DNA from: Nepenthes gracilis
Lineage: Eukaryota; Streptophyta; Magnoliopsida; Caryophyllales; Nepenthaceae
Length of the DNA: 64,000 bases
Direction: 5' to 3'
Assembly: GCA_033239525.1 (NCBI GenBank)
Contig: BSYO01000011.1
Span: 11,559,078 to 11,623,077, forward strand
Below, in pieces: positions 24,301 through 36,300 of the stretch; the first letter of the stretch is position 1; every line of letters starts with the position of its first letter. Below the pieces are notes generated by a model. The model was not told the origin of the DNA. It made no database searches and saw only the letters and a program-made list of their open reading frames with translations. Made by a program: the position numbers and the translations under genes.

Positions 24301-27300
24301 TCTTCTTCGTCCGGAAGTTAGAGGTAGTGATCCGAGGATGTCAAGCCCCCACTGTGCAAATGGCTGTGGGGGCTGGAGACTGCGCAGCTCCGTGTGGGGG
24401 AGGTGCGTCATGGATCTGTGGACCTGACAGCTCTCAAATTTTTTTGTGAACTCTAAGTGCTTCTTGCTAAGAGATTGTTTTCTTGATCCGTTTGGCCTCA
24501 TCAGCATTTTTAGGTATTGATCCGTCGGTTGGGTACTTTTGGTATGGGGTCATCAAGTTATCACACCTGTTGTTTTCTTGATCTCCATTGGTCAGTCTCC
24601 TTGACATTTTACGATCAATATCGGGTACGGCCCGATCTCCATCGCAGTTATCACCTTCATCGATTCTAGAGATCTTCTAGAGGTTGCAAGGATCTCTAAC
24701 TTCTGGGTCGCCTTGCAGTTCGCCTTTAGGCACGTGTTCAGTCTTGAAGCATTCGTAGTTTTGGATCTGGGCCTTTGCTCTCACTAGGTACTTCGCAAGT
24801 TCAGGATTCGATGCGATAAAGGTTCCTAGATTTGATTGACTACGAGCTCCGAGTCACTTTGCACGACCAGAGCCCTGGCAGAGCACTCCTTTGCCAGACG
24901 AATACCTGCAAGGGCTTCGTATTCCGCCACGTTATTAGCGGTGGAAAAGGTCAGCGTGACGCAGTACTTAATCTTCGCGCCGTCTGGAGTCCTGAGCACG
25001 ACCCCAGCTCCACTGCTTGTCTGAGTGGATGACCCGTCCACATTCAGGGTCCATATTGGGACATCAGGGAGGACCATACCCCCCGGGCTGTGAGGGTCGT
25101 CTGGAGTTGGGGTCGCTGCCTTGACGATGAAATCCGCTAGGGCATGACCTTTGAGAGCCAGCCGCGGTCAGAACTTCACGTCGAACTCTCCCAGCTCTAT
25201 GGCCCACTTCACAAGTCGCCCGGAGGTTTATGGCTTCTATAGGATCGACTTCAGGGGTTGATCTATTAGAACGATGATCCGGTGAGCTTGGAAGTAGGGT
25301 CGCAGCTTTCGCGCCGAATAGATGAGTGTTAGCGTAATCTTCTCCGCATGCAGGTAGCGGGTTTCCACGTCCGTCAATACCCTGCTGACGGAGTACACTG
25401 GCCGCTACATGCCCTCGTGCTCTGACGAGCACGGAATCGGGTGCCATGTTCGATGTGGCCAAGTAGAGGTATAGGTCCTCTCCCATGGAGGGTGAGCTCA
25501 GGAGGGGTGAACTGATGAGGTACACCTTTAGCTCTTTGAAAGCTTCCTCACATTCCTCGGTCTACAGGAATCAGGACGACTTCGTTCCTCTAAGCACCTT
25601 AAACAAGGGCAAGTATTTTTCCGCAGACTTGGCGAGGAATCGTGAGAGGGCTGCTAGTCATCCTACGAGCTTCTGTACTTCCTTCACCATCCGCGGAGGG
25701 CTCATGTCGAGGATGACCCTGATCTTTTCCGGGTTTGCTTCTATGCCACGTTACAACACGATGAAGCTTAGGAACTTACTAGAGGTCACCCTAAATGCGC
25801 ACTTGACCGGATTGAGTTTCATTTCGTGCGCCTGGAGGACCTAAAAGGTCTCCTCAAGGTCATGGATGTGGTCGTCGGCTATCCTACTATTTACAAGCAT
25901 GTCGTCGACATATACTTCTACGTTCTTTCCAATCTGAGTTTCGAACATTTTGTTCACTAGGTGCTGATAGGTTGCCTCGGCGTTTTTAAGGCCGAACGAC
26001 ATCACCTAATAGCAGTACGTCCCCTGGTCGGCCATGAAAGAGGTGTGCTCCTCGTCGTTTGGGTACATCCTGATCTGGTTGTAACTGAGTAGGCGTCCAT
26101 GAAGCTCAAGAGCTTATGTCCGGAGGTGGAGTCCACAAGCTGATTCATCCAAGGGAGAGGGAAGCTATCATTTGGGCAAGCTTTGTTTACGTCGGTGAAG
26201 TCCCCACACATCCTCTACTTGCCATTGCTCTTCCTCATGAGTACAATGTTGGATAGTCAATTGGGATATTGGACTTCTCTAACAAATCTTGCGTCCAACA
26301 GTCTTTTTACTTCCTCCTTTATAGCTACTAGCTTCTTCACAGAGTGGTTCCTGAGCTTCTGTCACACGGGCTTGTGGCCGAGATTGAGGCCCAACTTGTG
26401 GAGCATTACTCCGACTGAAATCCCGAACATGTCAGCAGGAATCCATACAAACACGTAGGAGATTTTCCTCAGGAAGGTTATTAATCAATCACGGTCGGTA
26501 GTAGGGAGAGAGCTACCCACATGTATGCACTTTTCTGATTCGGCCGGATCTAGTGAAATCACTTCCGCTGCTTCTCCCGATTGGGCTTGTTGTAGCGTGG
26601 CTTCATCGCAAATGTCCAAGTCTCCGTCCAAGCGGTTCAGCGGTGCTGGAGCGACTTAGAACAAGTAGCACGTTCGTCCCATTACCTCATCCCCGAGCAC
26701 CTCCCCCACGCTGAACGGGATTGGAAACTTCATCTTTAGATGAGAAATCGAGGTAACAACCCCAAAGGTCGCGAGGAAGGGTTTGCCTAGGATGGCGTTG
26801 TAAACGGATGGCAGGCCGACGATGAGGAACGCCAGCTCTTGCGTTGCGACGCGCGAGTAAGTTCCCATCATGACCTCTAGCCATACTATCCCCTGTACCG
26901 ATACAGGTTCGTTATCTAGGCCGTATAGAAGGCCACGGCCGCTTACATTTGGCTCCACTTCAATCCGAGCTTAAAAAAGGCAGTAAGATACAACAAGTTC
27001 TATGAGCTTCCATTATCAATGAAGACCCGTTTCAGTTGGTAGTCAACCGTACCATCTGAAACAATGACGAATACAACAAGTGGATCAAAATGGGGGAAGG
27101 TTACATGAGCCATATCGTCGCAACTAAAGTTAATGACATCACTACCATCCCCTATCTTCGCTTGCTTGCTATTGGAATTCTACTCTGGCTGTGTCTGCCT
27201 GCTGCTCTTGGTTGGCGCGGTTGAGATCATGCTGATCATGCCAGGGGCCGTACGATTTCTGGGAGGCTCGCTGGCCTCGCCTTTTGAGGCTGCTCGGCCC

Positions 27301-30300
27301 TGCCCCGAGTCCTTCACGAACCGCTTAAGGTGTCCGCAGCGAATCAGGTTTTCTATCTCCTGCTGTAAAGTCCGAACCGCTTAAGGTGTCCACAGCGAAT
27401 CAGGTTTTCTATCGCCTGCTGTAAAGCCCGACAGTTCTTCGTGGAACGTCCGAGACAGTGGTGGTACTAGAGTACTTCGTCTAATCACTGCCACTCGGGC
27501 CCTTCGGCGCTTTCGACCATTTGAAGAACTTTTCATCTCGGATCTGCATCTGGATGTTTGCACAGGTATCGTTCAGAGGAGTCAGGGACGTTGGCCCATG
27601 CTCCCTCTTCGATCCCGGCAAATGACGTGGCTGCTTGTGTCATCCCTAGAAGCGACGGCTGTCGCTGTTCCTCTTCTTGTCGGTGGTAGGTCTGGGAGCT
27701 TCCGGAGGGCGGTCAACACGCTCAGGATGCTTCGTCTTGTTAGCCTCCTTGGTTGATATATAGGCTTGGATAATGGCTTCTGTCCCGGGAAGGATTGAGG
27801 GCGTTGGTGTGACAAGTGCTTGAAGAAGTCCCCCGTGGCCAACGTAGCAATGAAAGCGTTGAGTTTTAACTAGAGAGCTGGGGGATCCAACATCCCTCAG
27901 TAATGATGCGGTTGAGAAATCGCTTCAAGCTTTCATCCGACCTCTGGTGGAGGTGGACCAGGTGCAACGGCTGCTTCTCCTTCCTCCGGCTAGAGGCGAA
28001 TTGACTCAGGAAGCAATCCGCGAGCTCGTCAAAGAAGCGGATGGAATTTGGTGGTAGGTTGTGAAACCAAAGCAACACTTCCCCCCCTGAAAGTGTCGGG
28101 GAAGCACTGGTACATCATGGCCTCGCTCACTTCCTGGAGGGACAAGTGAGTTCGGAAGCAGTTAAGATGGTCCATCGGGTCCTTGCTCCCATCATACCCT
28201 TCCAAAACGGGCATTTTGAATTTGTGAGGGAGCGGTGAGTCTGTAGATCCATGGCGAAGGGTGACCTTTGCAGGTCGGTGGAGGACCATGCGAGCCTCTC
28301 CTTGTGCAGGAGATCCCAAAATACTTTCACCTTCTCCTCCATTGGTGGGTCGGACTCGTTTCTTCTCGCGTTGATGATGTCGCGGAGCTCCGTGTGACCT
28401 TGTTGGCGTCGTTGAACTTGTCGGTTGTGGCGACTTTCCGCGCGGGGCGGCCCCACACTGTTGGAGTTCTGGCCGTCGACCTCCCCTCGCTACAGGAGTT
28501 ACGCGGGTTACGCCGCTCTAGGCTTTCTTCTTGCTCATCCCAGCTAGGGTGACTTTCTGCCACAGATTGGGCCTTACTGCCGGAGGCCGCTTGGGCCCCC
28601 ACGTCATTAGGCCGATCTGCTCCTCGCTTGGGGGCTCCCGCACGACGCCTTCCCCTCTCGGAGGACGACGCGTGAGATGTTGGAGAGGCAGCCCCCATCT
28701 ATGGCATGCCTCTCTTGGCGCAGAGGGCCTGGATCATTAGTTGTATGTTGCCTACGTCTGCAGCTAGGCGGTGAAGGTCAGGTTCTGGACGAGCGTCCAC
28801 GCGGCTACCCGTTGAGGGGTTGTCGCCGCGAGCAACATCTCTTGCTGGGGCACTGGCTTGTGCCTTGGTGTTCACCATACTGCTGTGAAGGGGTAAGCGT
28901 AAGAGAGGGACGTCGGGCTTCTTGTCTCGTTTCCTACAGATGGCGCCAATGTTGCGTCCCGAGTCCTCAGTTGTACAGATTAGGGAGCTTTCGGATTCCT
29001 CATTGTCTGGAGGTAGTCGCGAGCGGGTCCGGTCTCCGTCTCTATTAACTGAGGACCTGCACAACACAACTAACAAATAAGAGGTCAGAGGCCCGGTGGT
29101 GTTCCTCCCATCGGTAACACTCCGACGTTCAAGTCAGCAATATTCTGCAATAAACAGAAAGGGGGACGCACACTTAGAGGTGCACAGTAATGTGCTGCAA
29201 ATGCGTTGGTAGTGTGTGAATGTTAGAAGGGGAGATTAATGAGCGGGTGATGGGAGGCCTGGCTCTCAGAATGCACCGCAGTGGGTGGCTAACTCTTGTT
29301 GCCTGAGGAGGCTGAAGAAAGAGTGAGCTGATAGTGTTTCTACGAATGAGAACTTGTGAGAGCTTGTATCATTGGCTCATTTATTCTGTACCATTAATGT
29401 CGCCTGCTGGCCGCATTAATTGGCTGTAGGAAGCAGTCGCCATTTCTGAGCGTGGGCTGCCACACGGGCAATTCAGGGACATTGGGCTGGCTCCGCCGTT
29501 TGGGCTGTCGCTCCGCGGATGGGTTTTGAACTCCTTTGGGCCTTTGTACTAGACCCAACAGAGTTATTAGGTAATTTTATGGTATAATGAGGTTTGATTT
29601 TGTCATTATAAGGAAATCCAAGATTTAGAATTATCTCTTACTTATTTAGAGTTGGTGTTAATTTAGAGTTTCAAGTTAATTTAGGAAATTGGGTTAGAAG
29701 TTCTATATATGTATATTTAGTCATAATATCATTGAGTTTTGCGTTGAATGAGATTTTGATTCACTTTTGGGTGTGTCATATGGTGTTAGGAGTTGGTCCT
29801 TCATCACCTCATGCACAAAAAGTGAAGGTAAAGTGGGCGGTGACAGGTGAGAGGATATGTCTAGTTCTTCATGTTTGAGACAGGTTGGTTAAACAAGGAG
29901 ATGCATCTGTATTGTTACATGAGCAATTGAAAATATGTGCCACTAAGTGCACAAGTGAGAAAGAGTTGTTTGATTGAGGCCAGTATCAATACATAAAATG
30001 TAAAGAAAAGAATATTTTAATGAGATAGGATAAAGTGACTTGATAGCATTTAAAACCTTGTTTAGTCGGGAAAACACTTTTTGGTTTTTCATTTTTTAGC
30101 TTTCACTTTCTTTTTCATCCCAACTTTTTCATTTCTGAAAAATTTTCTGAAAAGCACAATATTTCAGTGCTGATGTTTGTCCACAATATTTCTGAAAAAC
30201 ACATTTCTTTCTATTGAAAAAATGAATAACATGCTGATGTTTATTAAACTTTGTTAGTGAAGTATCAACCATTCGACATAAGATTAAAACTATTAGTCAA

Positions 30301-33300
30301 ATAAACAACTTAATAGATTTTCTTTGTGCATTTATTTATAATAAGTTAAATGGTCAAACTCAATTTATGATAGCTCACTTGGTAGTAATTGAAAGTCGCA
30401 AAAATCCTACATTGTCACATATGGACATATTGCATGTTGAATGTCCATATGTGACATTCAAATTAAACTTCCTAAGCATGATTTTTCGTTTACGTCTAAA
30501 GACACCTAAAGATATGATAGCTTCATTTCAGGATTCCTTGAATTCACAAGAGGGAAAATTGTGAATTATTGCAGGGTTCTTTTCAAGTATCAGTTCACAT
30601 TAAATTTTCTTCTTGTCAAGTTGAATTTTGGTCCAATTGTAAACTATTTGATCTATTGTTGCTACTTCTAAAAATTATCTTTGGCACTGTGAGCAGGGAC
30701 CTCATTCTGATTTTTCTGGACCAACTTCTGGAAGCACTGCTTGCATTGCAGTTATTAGGGACAACCAACTTGTTGTTGCCAATGCTGGCGATTCCCGCTG
30801 TGTGTTGTCTAGGAAGGGCCAGGTATCCTTCTGAAATGGGCCATTCTGCAAGACAATGCATAACTCATAATATTATTCGTCTAGCCTCTTCTACCTTGTC
30901 TCTATTGGAAACCCACACTTGATATGCTCAGAGTAAACTGCAGAGCATTGATGTATCAGCAAATAAATATTTTTAGTGAGGCAATTAATTGAGTTCTCAG
31001 CTGTGAATGCAACTTCATGTAGGCTCATAATCTATCCAAAGATCACAAACCTGATCTAGAGGCAGAGAGAGAAAGGATATTGAAAGCTGGTGGATTCATC
31101 CATGCAGGACGGGTAAATGGGAGCTTAAACCTTGCGAGAGCTATAGGTACTTTAGTGCAGGCTTGTATTTGTTTTTGCTAATCTGATAAGCTAATTATTC
31201 ATTTTATATTTTTATTCTTGTGGTTGTGCAAGCCTGTTTTAGTTAATCACCTAGGTACTCTTTCATCCTTTTAGCTGCAATTGATTGTATTTGATCCCAT
31301 TCTTCCCCATTGGGCAGCTGGATTAGGGGGATGGATGTTCCCAAGTAGTCTTTCTAGATTTTACTATTTAGATTTACAATTATCATCTGCAGGTGACATG
31401 GAATTCAAGCAGAATAAATTTTTGCCTGTTGAAAAGCAAATTGTAACTGCAAATCCTGATATAAATGCAGTATGTATCTCTTTATGCTTGTGATTAGGTT
31501 CTTGTTCAGCTAGGATTTTGATGTACAGAAGCAATGTTAAATCATTTTATCCCTCAGTTATTACCTAAATCTTCATTATTTTTCATGTCTTTTGAATTAA
31601 GCATTGTACTTTTGTCTTTAATTTTGACATTTGCCTTTTGTTTCTTTTTAATGTTAATTTTACCTACAATGCCTCTTTTTTTTGTTAGGTTGAGCTCTGT
31701 GATGATGATGATTTTATTGTGATAGCGTGTGATGGCATATGGTAAGCAATCCTTTCCCAGTTTAGCTTGATGAGTTGTCCATAATTGATTAGCAATTTGC
31801 TTGAGCATTTCTTGTCTGGTAATGTGCAATTAGTTTTTTAACTATTAAATTTTCTGTCTGCCTTTTTTTTAATGTGCAATAAGCTTACTCTTACCACTTC
31901 TAAGTAATGCTGCTGTTGTTGACAGTTTGATCCCTGTTTCTGATGCAACTTCTCTTGTGCTTTGGCAGCTTTAGTTGGTACTTATGAAAGTTGCTTTATT
32001 TTCTTGATGATTTGTTTGGTGTTTCTGTGTTAGTATAGCTTTGGGTATGCCTAGCATTTTTAAGCGCTTCAACTTAGTCCTGAGATATGCCTTTGGCCAA
32101 TTGCTGAGTTTGGACTTCTGTGCATTCTTCATCTCTTCATTAATTAATTACTTGCCAAAAAAAATACTAGTATCTTACCACTTTATGAGAAGTGTGGCTT
32201 TTTAAATGCTTTCAGGATTTCTTGTTCTAGAGCATATGTTAATGGCCATAAGACTCATTGTTAAGTCTTGATATAATGATAAAGTTGTCAATTCTGACTG
32301 GATGGTCAAGGTGTTCAAACTACTTGACGGTCTCTCTGCAGTGTAGTGTACAGCATCTTACATTTTATCCTCCTGAGACCTCACGATATGGGAGCTTTAT
32401 GCATTAGGTCTAGCCTTTAAAACTTCCCAAAATATGCTTTATTTATAGCCACATCTCGGTATCTGAAACTTTTTTTCGTTTAAATTAATGCTAAGGATAC
32501 ATCTATGTTATTTTAGCTAGTTTGAGCACATGCGGTGAATGGGCGTTGATGCATCCTTGGATCCGGGTTACTATATGGATTTGGGAACCATGGCTTGGAT
32601 CACCTGGTCTGACCGATTTAGAGCGAGTTCAGTTTCCGTCTGTTTCGAACCTGAATCCTGCGCTACACAACAGACAAACAAGAGGCCAAAGAATTGCCAG
32701 GACTCATTCCTCGATTTGTCCTCCGACATTCAAGGCAGTAATCTTTCTAAGAAGATAGAAAGATGCGAGGATATAGAAAGTAAGCTGCGGATACAAATGT
32801 GAGGGAATTGAGTGTGGATTTTTCGGAGAGCAAAGCTCCAAGGGGTGCACTCTACAGGGAGCGTCTTAGAGAAAAAGAGAAATATGCACTCGAAGGGAAG
32901 CATTTTGAAACTATCACCGGTTGGACGTTGATGTTTTGCCGAAAGATTTGTTGAAGTGACAGTGGTGCATTTTTACTTGGCTGTATATTTTTTTTGTTGT
33001 TCGTGTCCTCCTCTCTTTCCTATTGGGATGGAGGAGTATTTATAGAGCGGGTGGGCAGTTGGCCTTTCTTGGACTGGTGATAACTGTCCACTGAGTTGTC
33101 TGGATAAAAGGGAGGGCAGTTAGCTATTCTGGCTAGTTATGGTGCGTTTCTTTCAGCAAGTGGGAAGTGGATCGTGAGTCATGAGCCATCCTGGGACATC
33201 TAGGCTAGTTGAGATGTTCAGCCAATTTCCGATAGTCCCTCTTCTTAGGGGCTGGCTGGGACATCTAGGTTATTTGTTATAAAGAGATGAAATCAACTCT

Positions 33301-36300
33301 TCATTTTAGAGTTTTATTCTTTCAAAAAAAAAAAAAAAATAGTCCCTCTTCTTAGGCTATTCTGAAACAATTCCAGCAACTTTATGTATACCCAATATCA
33401 ACTACTCCCTCTGAATAATTATGGAAAAATAGTGTTATTTGTTATATTTAATGTAAATTCAAATATTTTTTGGAAATCAACCCTTCATTTTTTCTTTAGA
33501 ACATGAAAATTTTTTATGTTATAATTGTGAATTTTTAGGGAAATTTTTTACCCCCAAATTCACCCATTCATCCAACTTTTTTTTCTTTAGAACTGAAAAT
33601 TTTATTTTAAATTTAATTTTTTTAAAATTAAAATAGAATATATATTTTTTTAATTTATCATTTACAAATGTTGTTCCAAATTTTATGAATTTGAGAAATA
33701 AAAGATTATTTAAAAAAATAAACATGAAAATTTTTATGAATGAGTGAGATAAAATGGTGGGATATGTAGCAACACTTGAATTTGTATTACATGAGGAAGC
33801 AATGAAAATGGTTGGAGCCAACTCAATTTTCACATTGGAAAGAATGGCAGTAAAAATTATTTCAGTATGTTTTTTAAAATTAATTTGACAAATCAATATC
33901 CAAATAACTCATTATAAAATGAGTGTTTGAGTCCCTCAGATTACTCCTCTCTGCTAGATGTCCCTCCTCCAAAATCATGGATTTTTTATAATCTCAAGAA
34001 TGGTTAGGAGAATTTTCAAATGGCAATCCGAAGAGATATAGGACAGTCCTAACCAATGGTCAACCTAGAGATATTCAGTTAAAATTAGTGTTTTATATTA
34101 CAAATATGCCTGATGGAGTGATGAAGTATCATTGTGTATTTAGTTACAATAGTTTTTTACATGACAACTATGCCTGATGGAGTGATGAAGTGTCTTCGTG
34201 GGAACAAGTTATAGTTTTTTGTACTAATATTTATTGCCTATGCAAATTAATTGTGATATTGATCTCATAAAGGATGTATATTTGCATCAAACTTCTTGAA
34301 AAGAACCCAATTATTCATTCAACTTGCTTCATTTCTTGTTGATGCGCATCTAGAATAAGTATTTGACCCACAAAGCTATTAGCCTTTGGTGGATCAGGCT
34401 TTGTGTCATGGAATTAAAATTCCTTCAAACAATAACAAAGACGAGATCAAAGAGGCCATTGAATTTTCCTTGGGGAGACCCTTTGGACAATTAAGTCAGA
34501 CTAAGCACCATCAAACTAAAGGCTAAGGAATAAGGAAAATATAAGTCTACTTTGATTGCCTTGCCCCAGTAAGATGTATGTTGAGCTATAGGTGGAGCCA
34601 TAAGGTGGCTCAAGGGTCCATCATTGAGTGGGATGAAAGGAGCCGATAGGGAGGACTAGTTCGATACCCTAGATTGCCCTTTAGAAAGAACGAAGTTGAT
34701 CATATGGACCAAGACGAGTCTTTAGTCGATGATCATGGGTGTGGACATAAATGGATCAAGTGCATTTTTTCTCTAGAGGGACAATAATGATTTTAGGAAA
34801 GCTCGAGAGCCTGAGTCTGTAGAAAGAGATCTAGCGGACAAAGTCTTTTCTTGTGTATTTCCCCCTCTTTTAATTGAGGAACCTTGATTGAGGATGGCTG
34901 TGATTATGGCACAAATTCAAAGAGGATCACAGGCATATTGATCATGGTCCTTAATGGTTACTGTTGTGCTCTGATGATCATAATAAATGCTTTGTGGGCC
35001 CCAATTAGCTGATGTGGTGTGCTGTCATCCAATTAGCCCTCAATATTTGTGGGCCCCATCACTTTTTTTTCTTTTTAGATCTATTGTGGAGCAAGTGGTT
35101 GCTCATATTCAGGAGATAGGGATGGAAGGGAGAGAAAGAGAGTTTTTGCAATATGAATATATGATGCACTGGAATTTCTCTGTGAAGTTCTTGACAGATT
35201 ATAGACAAGCAGCATATGTTTTTGGTTTTTAGAGCAAACCACATGTTGTCTGTCCAAAAAGAAATTAAAACTTGCAACATCAAACTCTGATTAATGCTGA
35301 AGCAAATTTTTGGTGTGGTATTTACTCTTTCTTCTTAATAAGCATTATTATATATATATATTTCACTATGAAGGTGAATCAATAAGAAACAAGTGATTAA
35401 TATCCTAGATAAACAACTGGACATGTTATGGAACATCCTAAAATGGAAAAAGGGACATATAATGTTAAAATGTGAGAGCAATATTCAAACAAGAAGACAA
35501 TATCAAGGAAAAAGTGTGGCCCAGTGTATGAGACTTCCCATATTGTAGTCTTTTAGGGTTAGAAGTATGGCCTCACTCTTGCAATGTAGATAGGCCGTTT
35601 CTGTGGCTTGAATTTGTGGAGTCAAGGTGATACTTGAGTAATCACATCGTTACATCATGATTCACCCTCATCAACTAAACTAAATAAATAAGAAAAACAG
35701 ACCTATTTCAAATATGTAGGGGCCTTATAAAGATAGCACAAGGAATTGTCACTCATTTCATGGAAGTTCAACCACCTAACATTTAAAAAAATCAAACAAA
35801 ATTGAGCATTTGCTCCAGTGGTTTGATATGGATAGGAATTAATATTCGGTTATACTATGAAGTTGGGGGAGGCATTTGGTTAAATTCTATGAAATCAAGT
35901 CAAGATTTATAGATAAGCTAGCTCAGTAATGGAATTCACCATATTGCAGGGGACATTATTAGGATTTGAAATATAGGAATCCTTGAATTTCTCCTTGTGA
36001 TTAATAAACTTCAATTTTTCTGAGATTTGACATTATAGAGATTTCACATTAAAAATTTCATAAAGACGGTTTGATTGTATGCAAATGAATGAAGCACTTT
36101 ATTATGGACATTCTTTTGACTGATAAAAGAATAGGTAAATGTAGCTAGCATCATGTTTTCACTATTTTGAAAGAGTTTACATAATTGGATAGCATGCATA
36201 CCATTCTCATTCAATGTCAAAAGCCTAAATTGGATATGCAACTGATGAGTAAATTTTAGTAATTGGCTTTGATTAGGACAGTTTGTAGACTTGCTTTGTG

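Larger units (their letters stand above)
20560..29560 (-). mobile_element. Tat-type Ty3/gypsy LTR retrotransposon (3' LTR missing) inside PP2C intron 4
   Basis: The order on the minus strand is 5' LTR (29560-28950), primer binding site, gag (from 28878), protease, reverse transcriptase, RNase H, integrase (to about 23470), a spacer, then an antisense gene on the + strand (20580-22378). An antisense gene between pol and the 3' LTR is known from Tat-lineage elements such as Grande and Retand. All frames are interrupted. The left edge breaks inside the antisense gene and no 3' LTR is found, so that end is deleted. The element is inserted against the direction of the host gene; PP2C exons 4 and 5 flank it with good splice sites. 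Confidence 0.85.

Noticed and set aside
34330..34780. Possible pol fragment in PP2C intron 8
   Set aside because: Some words recall retroelement DNA, but no frame gives a recognisable motif.
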